Shown piece by piece: positions 42,700 through 50,203 of a stretch of DNA of 64,000 bases. The stretch comes from CAVPJW01 sp963705525. Its GTDB lineage: Bacteria; Acidobacteriota; Vicinamibacteria; Vicinamibacterales; CAVPJW01. Location of the stretch: NCBI GenBank assembly GCA_963705525.1, contig CAVPJW010000004.1:1240001-1304000 (forward strand), written 5' to 3'. Position 1 is the stretch's first letter; every line of letters starts with the position of its first letter. The notes beneath the pieces are model-generated. The model made no database searches, was not told the origin of the DNA, and saw nothing but the letters and a program-made list of their open reading frames with translations. The translations under genes were made by a program, and so were the position numbers.

Positions 42700-43952
42700 T
42701 TGACCAGCAGCTCCATCAGGTAGTCGGTCGCCTCTTTGGAATTCATCAGCGACAGCTTGCTGACGATTTCCTTCCTCATCTGCGGATCCGTTTCCTTGCG
42801 CGCAAGATCGACCAGCGCCTTCGCATTGCCCTCCAGAAAGAGCGCCTGAACGACCGCCTTCCGCACGGGAACGGCCTTCTCACCGCCGTAGAGGCTCACG
42901 AGCGCCGCGCTCGCCTTGCTTCCACCCACCAATCCGAGATTGTGAATGGCCGTGACGCGGAGACCGGGGTCTGCTTCCGCCTTGGCCAGTTCGATTAGGC
43001 GATCGACGCTCCCGCCGATGAAGAGCGCCTGGATGATGTCCCTCTTCACCGCGTTCGAGGTCTCCTTCTGGTAGAGCTGCCACAGGTTGTCCGACGCGCC
43101 CATCACGCCAAGCTGACGCACGGCCTCGCCTTTGATCTCGGGCGACTGCTCCGTCGTGGCAACCGCCAGCAATCGATCGCGCTCGCCGGCCACCATGAAA
43201 CTCTGCAGGATGCGTTTCTTCACCTCGGGCGACGTCGTCGAGGTGTAGATGCTCTGCAGCAATTCGAGACTCTCCGTGCTACCGAACACGCCGAGGTAGT
43301 TCAGCGCCTTTTCCTGGAGATCGGGATTTCGTCCTCCGCGCGCCACCTCCCCGAGGATGGCCCGCGCACGCGGTGAATCGCTCTGCGCCAGCACGAAGAG
43401 CGCTCGTTCCTTGAGCGCAGCCGAGTCGGTCCCGTTCAGAAATTTTTCGAGCATCGGAATCGCGCGCTCCTCATCAGCGTTCATGAGGCTGTTGATGGCG
43501 ATGAGCTTGAGATCGTCATCGGGCTCCGTGTCGGGCTCGATGGATTGCCCGGACAACTGGCGAATCTCCGTCTCGAGCGCCCGGCCTTCGTTGACCCAGC
43601 GGCTCTTGGGAAACGTCCGTTTCAGGTTGTCGAGCGTGGACAGGGCCTCGGCACGATTGCCCTTTTTGTTGAGCGCCCAGGCTGTCCAATAGAGCGCGCC
43701 GTCGGCGCGCGACCCCTTGAGATCCACGACCTGCCGGAACGACGTGATTGCCCGGTCCCACTGGCGCGCATCGAGCGCCTTCGCACCCTGCTGGTAGAGA
43801 CGCCCTTCCTCAGTCTGGTCCTGATCGATCCCGCCAAAGTCCGCCAGCACGGATGCGGACGGATGCGACAACCCTTCCGCCCCGAGCCGGATGGACCCGA
43901 CGCTCGTGCTGAACATCAGAAGCATGAAAAACTGCGCGGCATTCTTTTTCAT
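42696..43952 (-). CDS. Exported HEAT-repeat protein with TPR-like N-terminal part
   Basis: A 418-aa protein with a signal peptide (QFFMLLMFSTSVGSIRLGA). Residues about 50-120 look like TPRs (YQQGAKALDARQWDRAITSFRQV, ALYWTAWALNKKGNRAEALSTLDNL). Residues about 130-415 are HEAT repeats (ERAIPMLEKFLNGTDSAALKERALFVLAQ, KKRILQSFMVAGERDRLLAV, MRKEIVSKLSLMNSKEATDYLMELL). No enzyme motif. It follows the anti-sigma gene by 10 bp and overlaps the next HEAT gene by four bases, so its expression is linked to the ECF sigma factor. Confidence 0.82.
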   Translation of the reverse strand: MKKNAAQFFMLLMFSTSVGSIRLGAEGLSHPSASVLADFGGIDQDQTEEGRLYQQGAKALDARQWDRAITSFRQVVDLKGSRADGALYWTAWALNKKGNRAEALSTLDNLKRTFPKSRWVNEGRALETEIRQLSGQSIEPDTEPDDDLKLIAINSLMNADEERAIPMLEKFLNGTDSAALKERALFVLAQSDSPRARAILGEVARGGRNPDLQEKALNYLGVFGSTESLELLQSIYTSTTSPEVKKRILQSFMVAGERDRLLAVATTEQSPEIKGEAVRQLGVMGASDNLWQLYQKETSNAVKRDIIQALFIGGSVDRLIELAKAEADPGLRVTAIHNLGLVGGSKASAALVSLYGGEKAVPVRKAVVQALFLEGNAKALVDLARKETDPQMRKEIVSKLSLMNSKEATDYLMELLVK

Positions 43953-43961
43953 CTGTGCACC

Positions 43962-44729
43962 TTACGAAATCGAACGGGCGCCGGGCGTCCTCGCCGGCTG
44001 CTCGCGCGCCCGAACACGCGATCCCACGACACGCACCTTGAACAGCAGGCCCTGGTCTTCTATCCGCTGCCTGATCTGCTCGAACTCCTCGGTCGAGAGC
44101 ACCGAAGGACTGTGGACAATCTCGAGCAGGACGGGCTCCAGCTCGTCGAGGACGCTGGCTACGCCCGGCTCGCTGGCACGCGCCGCCGTCTGTCGATAGA
44201 GCCTATTCGACGCCACGAGCTCTCGTGCCGATTCCTGTTCCGCGGAGATGTCAACGGGTCGCGACGGGTCGAGGTTGGACAGCTCGACGAGCACCATCTG
44301 CGATCGCTCCAGGTGATCGCCCACGGCGACGAGCAGAATCCGCTCGCGAGTGGTGGCGGTGGCCGACGATGACACCGATCGAGAGACGTTCGACGCGGGC
44401 CAGTATCGACCTGCGACGAATGCCAGCACGACGGCCGCGAGCGCGGCCGCCGCAAATGACCATCGCAGAGCGAACCACGATTCCCAGCGCCCGCGCGCCG
44501 GCTCCGGTAGTCTCGCTCGCAGCCGATTCCACACCACGGTTTCGTATCCGACTGGCGGCTCGCCTGTTCCCGCGTTGCCGACGCCCGTCAGAAAAGACGT
44601 GACGCTCTGATACGACTGCGCGCACGACGGGCACTGTCTCAGGTGCTCGTCGACGTCCTGGCGCGGCCGGTCACCCGGCTCACCGTAGTGACGAAGGATC
44701 AGGTCCTCTTCAGTCAGATGCATCGTCAT
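43962..44729 (-). CDS. Zinc-finger anti-sigma factor, membrane-anchored
   Basis: A 255-aa protein that would sequester the adjacent ECF sigma factor at the inner membrane. The zf-HC2 motif H-x3-C-x2-C is HLRQCPSC near residue 29-36. One transmembrane helix follows at about 90-110 (FAAAALAAVVLAFVAG), with a periplasmic part of about 145 residues that is helical (VLDELEPVLLEIVHSPSVLSTEEFEQIRQRI). The start MTMHLTEED at 44729 could also be the ATG at 44723. It follows the sigma gene by 3 bp. Confidence 0.88.
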   Translation of the reverse strand: MTMHLTEEDLILRHYGEPGDRPRQDVDEHLRQCPSCAQSYQSVTSFLTGVGNAGTGEPPVGYETVVWNRLRARLPEPARGRWESWFALRWSFAAAALAAVVLAFVAGRYWPASNVSRSVSSSATATTRERILLVAVGDHLERSQMVLVELSNLDPSRPVDISAEQESARELVASNRLYRQTAARASEPGVASVLDELEPVLLEIVHSPSVLSTEEFEQIRQRIEDQGLLFKVRVVGSRVRAREQPARTPGARSIS

Positions 44730-44732
44730 GTC

Positions 44733-45362
44733 TTACCCCTGGACGTTGAGACCAGGCTCGGAACCAGCCGACAAGGAATCGTCCTGATTCGTCCAGCCCG
44801 ATGCGAACGGTTCGAGCGCCACGCGCATCTTGCGAACCGCGCGAAAGATGCTGTGCTTCGTGGCGTTCGATTGAAGCCCCAGCTTGTGGCCAATCTCCTC
44901 GATCGACCACCCCTCGAAGTGCCTCAGCGTAAATGCCGCGCGCTCGTGAGGCGTCAGGGTCGCCATGGCGGCCTGAATCCGGCGCTGAATCTCGTTCGCC
45001 CACACGAGTCGATCGGGCTGCGCCGCGTCATTGGCGGGCATTTCGATTTCGTCGGGACCATCGCCGGCCGCAGGCGCGCGCCGGTCTTGGTGTCTCATGC
45101 GGCTCCGCACGAGATCCACCGAGCAGTTGGCGGCGATGCGGTGGATCCAGGTGCCGAAACTGGCACGCTGCTCGAATCGATTGAGCTGCTGATAGGCCTT
45201 CAGGAAGGTTTCCTGAACGACTTCTTCGGCGTCATGTTCGTTGCCGGTCATGCGGTAAGCTAGGCGAAAGACGTTGCGACTATGCCGCTCGACGAGCATG
45301 CGGAAGGCGTCTCGATCGCCCTCGCGCGCCCGCAGCACCTGTGCCGCGTCGCTGCCCTCCAT
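44733..45362 (-). CDS. ECF RNA polymerase sigma factor (sigma-70 family)
   Basis: A 209-aa ECF sigma factor. Region 2 is LVERHSRNVFRLAYRMTGNEHDAEEVVQETFLKAYQQLNRF, which contains the -10 contacting residues; region 4 is LTPHERAAFTLRHFEGWSIEEIGHKLGLQSNATKHSIFRAVRKMR with the -35 helix-turn-helix. The linker is acidic and there is no regulatory extension except a 20-residue tail. It begins a four-gene run with its anti-sigma factor and two exported HEAT proteins. The start MEGSDAAQVL at 45362 has a short gap of 75 bp to the divergent peptidase, so autoregulation is likely. Confidence 0.92.
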   Translation of the reverse strand: MEGSDAAQVLRAREGDRDAFRMLVERHSRNVFRLAYRMTGNEHDAEEVVQETFLKAYQQLNRFEQRASFGTWIHRIAANCSVDLVRSRMRHQDRRAPAAGDGPDEIEMPANDAAQPDRLVWANEIQRRIQAAMATLTPHERAAFTLRHFEGWSIEEIGHKLGLQSNATKHSIFRAVRKMRVALEPFASGWTNQDDSLSAGSEPGLNVQG

Positions 45363-45418
45363 TCTCTTGATTAGACGGCCCCCCTTCCCACCGGTTAGCC
45401 GGCAGCCCTCAGTCGGTT

Positions 45419-45424
45419 TATCAT
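45419..45424 (+). promoter_or_regulatory. -10-like hexamer upstream of the S9 peptidase
   Basis: TATCAT, 13 nt before the ATG at 45438 and 40 nt before the alternative GTG at 45465, in the 75-bp gap between divergent genes. Confidence 0.3.
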
Positions 45425-45437
45425 CTGGGTTTCAGCC

Positions 45438-47510
45438 ATGAGGCCCGGTCGAAAGGATAGCGCTGTGCGCCATGTTGTCACCCGCTCGATTGCCACCCTG
45501 TGCGTGGGTCTGGCACTCGTTGGGTCCCCGAGCGCCCAGACCGGGCCCACAGGGCTGGTCAGCCGCGATCTGTCGTCGCTTCAGTCCGTTGGAGACGTTC
45601 AGCTCTCGGCAGACGGGCGGTTCGTGGCCTACACGGTCATCAAGGCCGATCGGCCCGGCAGGCCATATCCAGAACTCTGGGCGATGGAGCTCGCTTCACG
45701 CAAGCCGACCAGAGTCGGCGGCAATGAGACGCTCGGAAGCGACCCGCACTGGTCGCCCGACGGCCGCTCCATTGCGTTCTTCGGCCGATCCGGCGACGAG
45801 GCCGGACTGCTGGTCGCCAGACCGGATGGGTCGCCGGCGTCGTTGATGGCGCGCGTCGAAGGCACGAATCATCCGCTCCCGTCTTCCGGCGACGCGATGA
45901 CATGGTCACCAGACAGCACGCGCATCGCCTTCATCTCGAGCGCACCCGGTCCGGAGCAGGATGCGAACGGCGATCCGATGGTCATCACGAGGTATCTGTA
46001 CAAACCGACTGCGTCCGAGGGTCTGACGCGCTTCAATGACAATCGCCGCCTTCACATTTTCGTCGTCGATCGTGCCACGAAGATCGTCAAGGCGCTGACG
46101 AGCGGCGACGCCTACGAGCATTCGATCGACTGGTCGCCACGAGGGGATGAAATCCTCTTCGTGTCCAATCGCGAGGCTGACGCCGATCGCAACTTCAACT
46201 ACGACATCTTCGCCATCAGAGTCGCCGACGGCGCGATCCGCCGGCTGAGCGACACCAAGAGCGCCGAATACGAACCCGTCTGGTCTCCCGACGGGAAGAG
46301 CGTCGCCTATCTCGGAACGAAGCGCTCGCTGACGTCTTCCGAAACCACGATGGAAGACACGCACGTCTGGACGATGAACGCGGACGGCAGCAATCGACGC
46401 GAGCTGGGCGCCGATATCGACAATCGCCAGAGCTCAGTGAGGTGGGCGCCTGACGGGAGCGGCCTGTACTTCCAGGTTCAGGAGCGCGGCAACGTACGCC
46501 TGTATCGCTTGCCGGCGGCAGGCGGGCCTGCGAAGCACGTCGTGACGGATACCGGCGCCGTGGGCGCCTGGTCCACATCGAGCGACGGGAGGATGGCCTA
46601 TGCGTTCTCATCGCCGGGCGGGCCTGCCGAACTCATCGTGCAGCAGGGCGATCGAAAGGAACAAGTGTCATCGCTCAACCGATCGCTCCTCGAAGGCCGG
46701 TCGCTCGCGCCCGTCGAACCCTTCACGTTCAAGAGTTTCGACGGCACCGACGTGGAAGCGTTCCTGACCAGACCCTCGGAGGTGACGGCCGGCTCGAAGC
46801 ACCCCCTCATCGTCATGATGCATGGCGGACCCCACGGACAGCAGGGCGCGTTCTTCAATGCGAAGGCGCAGGTGTACGCCGCGAGAGGATGGGCGGTCCT
46901 GATGGTGAACTATCGCGGGTCCACGGGTTATGGGCAGAAGTTCGCCGACGCGATCTTCAAAGATCAGAACGGCGGCGAGGCGCGCGACGTTCTGTCCGGC
47001 GTGGATGCGGCCCTTGAACGTTATCCATGGATCGATCGGTCACGGATGGGCCTCGAAGGCGGGAGCTACGGCGGACAGCTGGCCGATTGGATCATCACCC
47101 AGACCGATCGATTCAAAGCCGCCATACCGCTGGCCAGCATCTCCAATCTTGTGAGCTTCAACTACATGGCGTACTACCACGACTACCTCGCCGTGGAATT
47201 CGGCTCCTATCCTCACGAGAACGGCCTCATGGACCTGCTCTGGGAGCGCTCCCCAATCCGGTATGTCTCGAAGGTCACGACGCCGACGCTGTTGATTCAC
47301 GGTGAGAACGACAACGACGTCCCGATCGCCGAAGCGGAACAGTTCTACATCGCGCTGCGCGATGTCGGCGTCGAGACGGTGTTCGTGCGATATCCGAGGG
47401 AAGGCCACGGTCTGCGGGAAACCGCGCATGTGATCGATGCGATCGACCGGAGCGTCGACTGGTACGAGCGGCACTTCTCGAGCACACCCAAACCGACCGC
47501 GGGAAAATAG
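45438..47510 (+). CDS. Exported S9 family prolyl oligopeptidase-like peptidase
   Basis: A 690-aa serine peptidase. The first 30 residues are a signal peptide (TLCVGLALVGSPSAQ). Residues about 60-400 form a beta-propeller with PD40-type blades (PHWSPDGRSIAF, TWSPDSTRIAF, DWSPRGDEILF, VWSPDGKSVAY). The C-terminal alpha/beta hydrolase domain has HGGPHGQQG for the oxyanion region, LEGGSYGGQLA with catalytic Ser near residue 543, HGENDNDVPIAEAEQ (Asp) and PREGHGLRE (His). This is the acylaminoacyl-peptidase/DPP-like group that cleaves peptides. The ATG at 45438 has an alternative GTG at 45465 with an AAAGGA box upstream, which would still leave the signal peptide. Confidence 0.9.
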   Translation: MRPGRKDSAVRHVVTRSIATLCVGLALVGSPSAQTGPTGLVSRDLSSLQSVGDVQLSADGRFVAYTVIKADRPGRPYPELWAMELASRKPTRVGGNETLGSDPHWSPDGRSIAFFGRSGDEAGLLVARPDGSPASLMARVEGTNHPLPSSGDAMTWSPDSTRIAFISSAPGPEQDANGDPMVITRYLYKPTASEGLTRFNDNRRLHIFVVDRATKIVKALTSGDAYEHSIDWSPRGDEILFVSNREADADRNFNYDIFAIRVADGAIRRLSDTKSAEYEPVWSPDGKSVAYLGTKRSLTSSETTMEDTHVWTMNADGSNRRELGADIDNRQSSVRWAPDGSGLYFQVQERGNVRLYRLPAAGGPAKHVVTDTGAVGAWSTSSDGRMAYAFSSPGGPAELIVQQGDRKEQVSSLNRSLLEGRSLAPVEPFTFKSFDGTDVEAFLTRPSEVTAGSKHPLIVMMHGGPHGQQGAFFNAKAQVYAARGWAVLMVNYRGSTGYGQKFADAIFKDQNGGEARDVLSGVDAALERYPWIDRSRMGLEGGSYGGQLADWIITQTDRFKAAIPLASISNLVSFNYMAYYHDYLAVEFGSYPHENGLMDLLWERSPIRYVSKVTTPTLLIHGENDNDVPIAEAEQFYIALRDVGVETVFVRYPREGHGLRETAHVIDAIDRSVDWYERHFSSTPKPTAGK

Positions 47511-47516
47511 TGTCGG

Positions 47517-48698
47517 CTAGGATTTGGCTTCCAGGGCCGGCGTCGTGTCGAGCCCGAGCGCCTGCCGCACCCGCGGGTTGACCACCTCGCCCCCTCGAAC
47601 GACGAGCGTCTCGCGGGTGATCTCGTCGTTGAGATCGATCCTGACCTGCCCCTCCTTCACGAGATGCAGGAGAAACGTCGCGACGTTCTTGGCGTACATC
47701 TGACTGGCGTGATACGGCACGAGGGCCGGAAGGTTGGTCGGTCCGAGAATCGTCACGCCTTTGTGCAAGACGGTGCGGCCTGGCTCGGTCAGCTCGCAGT
47801 TGCCACCGCGCTCGGCTGCCACGTCCACCAGCACCGATCCCGGAGCCATTCCCGACACCATGTCGGCCGTCACGAGAATGGGAGCCTTCTTCCCGGGAAC
47901 GGCAGCCGTCGTGATCACCACATCGCTCGCGGCCACAACCTTGGCCATCATCTCGCGCTGCCGGCGATAGAACGCCTCATCCTGCGCGATGGCGTAGCCG
48001 CCCTTGTCCTGCGCGTCGGCCGCTTCGAGCGGCAACTCCACAAACTTCGCACCAAGGCTTTGCACTTGTTCCTTGACCGCAGGGCGGACGTCGTACGCTT
48101 CGGTGACGGCACCGAGCCGACGAGCGGTCGCGATGGCTTGCAGACCCGCCACGCCTGCACCCACGATGAACACGCGGGCGGCGGCGATCGTCCCTGCAGC
48201 CGTCATGAGCATCGGGAACATGCGAGGCAGAGCGTCAGCGGCGAGGAGGACGGCCTTGTACCCCGCGATGCTGGCCATCGATGAGAGAGCATCCATGCTC
48301 TGCGCTCTGGTAATACGAGGCATCAGCTCCATCGCGAAGCCGGCCACGCCGCGGAGGGCAAGCTCGCGGGCGGCCGCGGGAGCGGAGAGCGGTTCCATGA
48401 AACCGACAACCGTCTGCCCCGGCCTGAGGAGCGTCAGATCAACCGAGCTCGTCTCCCCGGCGGCGCCATGTGAACGAACCTGCGCGATGAGATCCGCCGC
48501 GCGAAAGAGATCGTCGCGCGACGGGACAATCTCGGCGCCCTTGTCGCGGTAGGCCGCGTCCAAAAACCCCGCAGCCTCGCCCGCACCCTGCTGAACGAGG
48601 ACGTCGAGACCAGCCTTCTTGAGAGTCGGAATGCTCGATGGAATGAGTGCGACGCGGCGTTCGCCGGGGAAGGTCTCTCGCGGAACGCCGACTCTCAT
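47517..48698 (-). CDS. pntAA: NAD(P) transhydrogenase alpha subunit, NAD-binding part (orphan)
   Basis: A 393-aa soluble domain dI that binds NAD(H). IPTLKKAGLDVLVQQGAGEAAGF opens an alanine-dehydrogenase-like fold; the NAD loop is VFIVGAGVAGLQAIATARRLGAVTEAYDVRPAVKEQ, and QDKGGYA and NNL-like ITILGPTNLPALV follow. This is only the first of the subunits needed; the membrane part (PntAB) and PntB are not in the window, and the gene's neighbours are convergent and divergent. It may work with subunits encoded elsewhere. Its ATG overlaps the stop of a 7-codon upstream frame (48695-48718) and has no Shine-Dalgarno of its own. Confidence 0.88.
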   Translation of the reverse strand: MRVGVPRETFPGERRVALIPSSIPTLKKAGLDVLVQQGAGEAAGFLDAAYRDKGAEIVPSRDDLFRAADLIAQVRSHGAAGETSSVDLTLLRPGQTVVGFMEPLSAPAAARELALRGVAGFAMELMPRITRAQSMDALSSMASIAGYKAVLLAADALPRMFPMLMTAAGTIAAARVFIVGAGVAGLQAIATARRLGAVTEAYDVRPAVKEQVQSLGAKFVELPLEAADAQDKGGYAIAQDEAFYRRQREMMAKVVAASDVVITTAAVPGKKAPILVTADMVSGMAPGSVLVDVAAERGGNCELTEPGRTVLHKGVTILGPTNLPALVPYHASQMYAKNVATFLLHLVKEGQVRIDLNDEITRETLVVRGGEVVNPRVRQALGLDTTPALEAKS

Positions 48699-48718
48699 GA
48701 TGGTCGGACCGAAGCCAT
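48695..48718 (-). promoter_or_regulatory. Possible 7-codon leader ORF coupled to pntAA
   Basis: Minus-strand ATG at 48716-48718 encodes MASVRPS and its TGA overlaps the pntAA ATG. An AGGAGG (48731-48736) lies 12 nt before the leader ATG, while pntAA itself lacks a Shine-Dalgarno. A TAAAAT box (48744-48749) lies inside a small GGCGAC/GTCGCC inverted repeat (48737-48759). Confidence 0.35.
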
Positions 48719-48843
48719 AGGTTCTTGCTGCCTCCTGGCGACTATTTTACACGGTCGCCACGTGGAGGCGAGCCGGGCAAGGTGCGCGGCTTGTCTGCCT
48801 GCGTTACCATGATCCACCAGAGAACCGCCGTAGGCTCGACGAC

Positions 48844-49065
48844 ATGTTCATCACGCTCAACGGAGAACGCTACGAACTCGAGGAGCCTCTCTCAGTGACC
48901 GCCCTGCTCGAACGCCTCGGGATCGATGCCCGACGCGTCGCGGTCGAACGCAACCTGGAAATCCTGAAGCGATCCGCCTATTCGGCCGTGATCGTCCAGG
49001 AAGGCGACTCGATCGAGATCGTCAACTTCGTCGGCGGCGGGTCGTCGATGACCTTCGGATCATGA
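48844..49065 (+). CDS. ThiS-like sulfur carrier protein with a tail after the GG
   Basis: A 73-aa beta-grasp protein. MFITLNGERYELEEPLSVTALLERLGIDARRVAVERNLEIL and the SAVIVQEGDSIEIVNFVGGG end match ThiS, which carries sulfur as a C-terminal thiocarboxylate for thiazole synthesis. In normal ThiS the protein ends at GG; here seven residues, SSMTFGS, follow GGG (residues 64-66). This needs trimming or prevents activation by ThiF. No thiG, thiF, thiO or thiC is in the window; the 3' end overlaps the convergent glycosyltransferase by six bases. It may also be an alternative carrier like CysO or QbsE. Confidence 0.75.
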   Translation: MFITLNGERYELEEPLSVTALLERLGIDARRVAVERNLEILKRSAYSAVIVQEGDSIEIVNFVGGGSSMTFGS

Positions 49066-49938
49066 TCGCGTTCTGAGCCCCCGAACCTTCCACCAGCACC
49101 TCGCCTCGAGCAGCACACGGGCCAGCAGTCGGCCTGGATGCGCCCGGCCTCTGACGACATGAGTCGTGTAATAGAGGTACGCGCTTTGATGGAACGCGCG
49201 GATCGCCATCGACGGCACCGTCCGGCTCGACTGTCCCACGTGGTGAATGACCTTCGCACCTGGGGCGTAGCGGATACGCCAGCCCGCCTTTCTCAACCGC
49301 CGACAAAGGTCCGCATCCTCCCAATAGAGAAAGTACCGGGCATCGAAGCCCCCGACACCGTCAAAGGCCGCTCGCCGGGTCAGCATGCACGCGCCGGCGA
49401 GCCAGTCAACGTCGAGGCCTGTCTCGCCCTCACGCAGCCGCTCGTAGACGCGCAGGTTGCGGCGAGTCATCCGCGATCGCGGCCAGCGTGTCGAAAGCCA
49501 GGTCGATCGGCCGAAGACACCGGTGAACGCCGTCGGATCCCCTCTGGCGCTGCCCTGGACGCGCCCGTCAGGATCGAGAATCGCGGGCCCGACGATGGCA
49601 GCATCGGGCGCTCGATCGATCTCGCTGATGAGCGTGCCGAGGGCGCCCGGAGTCAGCCGGCTGTCTGGATTGAGAAAGAGGAGGAGCGATCCTCGTGACT
49701 GCGCCACGGCCTGGTTCGCTGCCACCGCAAATCCGACGTTCTCACGATTCCGAATCACGGTCGCTGTCGCGTCGAGGCCCTCCGGCACACCGCCACCATC
49801 GTCATCGATGGAGCCGTTGTCCACGACGATAGCCTCCCATTCGAGTCCGGCCGCTTCCTGGGCCACTGACTGAAGGCATGCGGCCAGGTGCTGGCCGCTG
49901 TTGAAATTCACGATCAGGGCAGACAACCGGGGCGCCAT
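49060..49938 (-). CDS. Glycosyltransferase family 2 (rhamnosyltransferase-like)
   Basis: A 292-aa GT-A enzyme. SALIVNFNSGQHLAACLQSV, IVVDNGSIDDD, NRENVGFAVAANQAVA and FLNPDSRLTPGAL form the nucleotide-sugar site typical of rhamnosyltransferase-like GT2s; FDGVGGFDARYFLYWEDADLCRRLRKAGWRI gives the catalytic region. The start at ATG 49938 gives MAPRLSALIV; the frame is open to 50001 upstream. It is divergent from the beta-helix gene and is the left edge of the polysaccharide locus. Confidence 0.86.
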   Translation of the reverse strand: MAPRLSALIVNFNSGQHLAACLQSVAQEAAGLEWEAIVVDNGSIDDDGGGVPEGLDATATVIRNRENVGFAVAANQAVAQSRGSLLLFLNPDSRLTPGALGTLISEIDRAPDAAIVGPAILDPDGRVQGSARGDPTAFTGVFGRSTWLSTRWPRSRMTRRNLRVYERLREGETGLDVDWLAGACMLTRRAAFDGVGGFDARYFLYWEDADLCRRLRKAGWRIRYAPGAKVIHHVGQSSRTVPSMAIRAFHQSAYLYYTTHVVRGRAHPGRLLARVLLEARCWWKVRGLRTRS

Positions 49939-50004
49939 GACGAGACGGCCAGTCCCTCCGGGCTCAAGTCCGCTCTCGCCGATTGGTGAATTTTGAAACA
50001 CGTT

Positions 50005-50018
50005 TGTAATTTTCTACA
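50005..50018. promoter_or_regulatory. Candidate activator site upstream of the sigma-54 promoter
   Basis: TGTA-N6-TACA (TGTAATTTTCTACA) in an AT-rich island, 54 bp before the -24 element and about 85 bp before the predicted start. This is the usual distance for enhancer-binding proteins. Palindrome length is short, so this is tentative. Confidence 0.3.
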
Positions 50019-50071
50019 CCATTCTCGAGGGGTTTTCGCCCCGTAACCACTGATATTTGAGGGTTTAGGAG

Positions 50072-50086
50072 TGGCACGCCCCTTGC
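50072..50086 (+). promoter_or_regulatory. Sigma-54 (RpoN) promoter
   Basis: TGGCACGCCCCTTGC matches the -24/-12 consensus TGGCACG-N4-TTGC at every position. The start would be near 50098, about 105 nt before the beta-helix gene, and must need an ATP-using activator. Confidence 0.85.
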
Positions 50087-50095
50087 GAATCGTTA

Positions 50096-50130
50096 GGCCA
50101 GGAAACCCGCCACGGCGGGTGTTCCTGGCC
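50096..50130 (+). other. Strong hairpin at the predicted 5' end of the sigma-54 transcript
   Basis: Outer arms GGCCAGGAA and TTCCTGGCC pair perfectly, and inner arms CCCGC and GCGGG pair around a four-base loop, with one small bulge. It starts at the predicted transcription start, so the mRNA would begin with this stem-loop. No U-run follows, so it is not a standard terminator. Confidence 0.75.
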
Positions 50131-50203
50131 TTGAAAGGCGAAGGGCCAAACGTGAGCTCCCCATCATCGCGTGCTGCCGTAAGTCGTTCGGAGGTTGCGA
50201 TCG

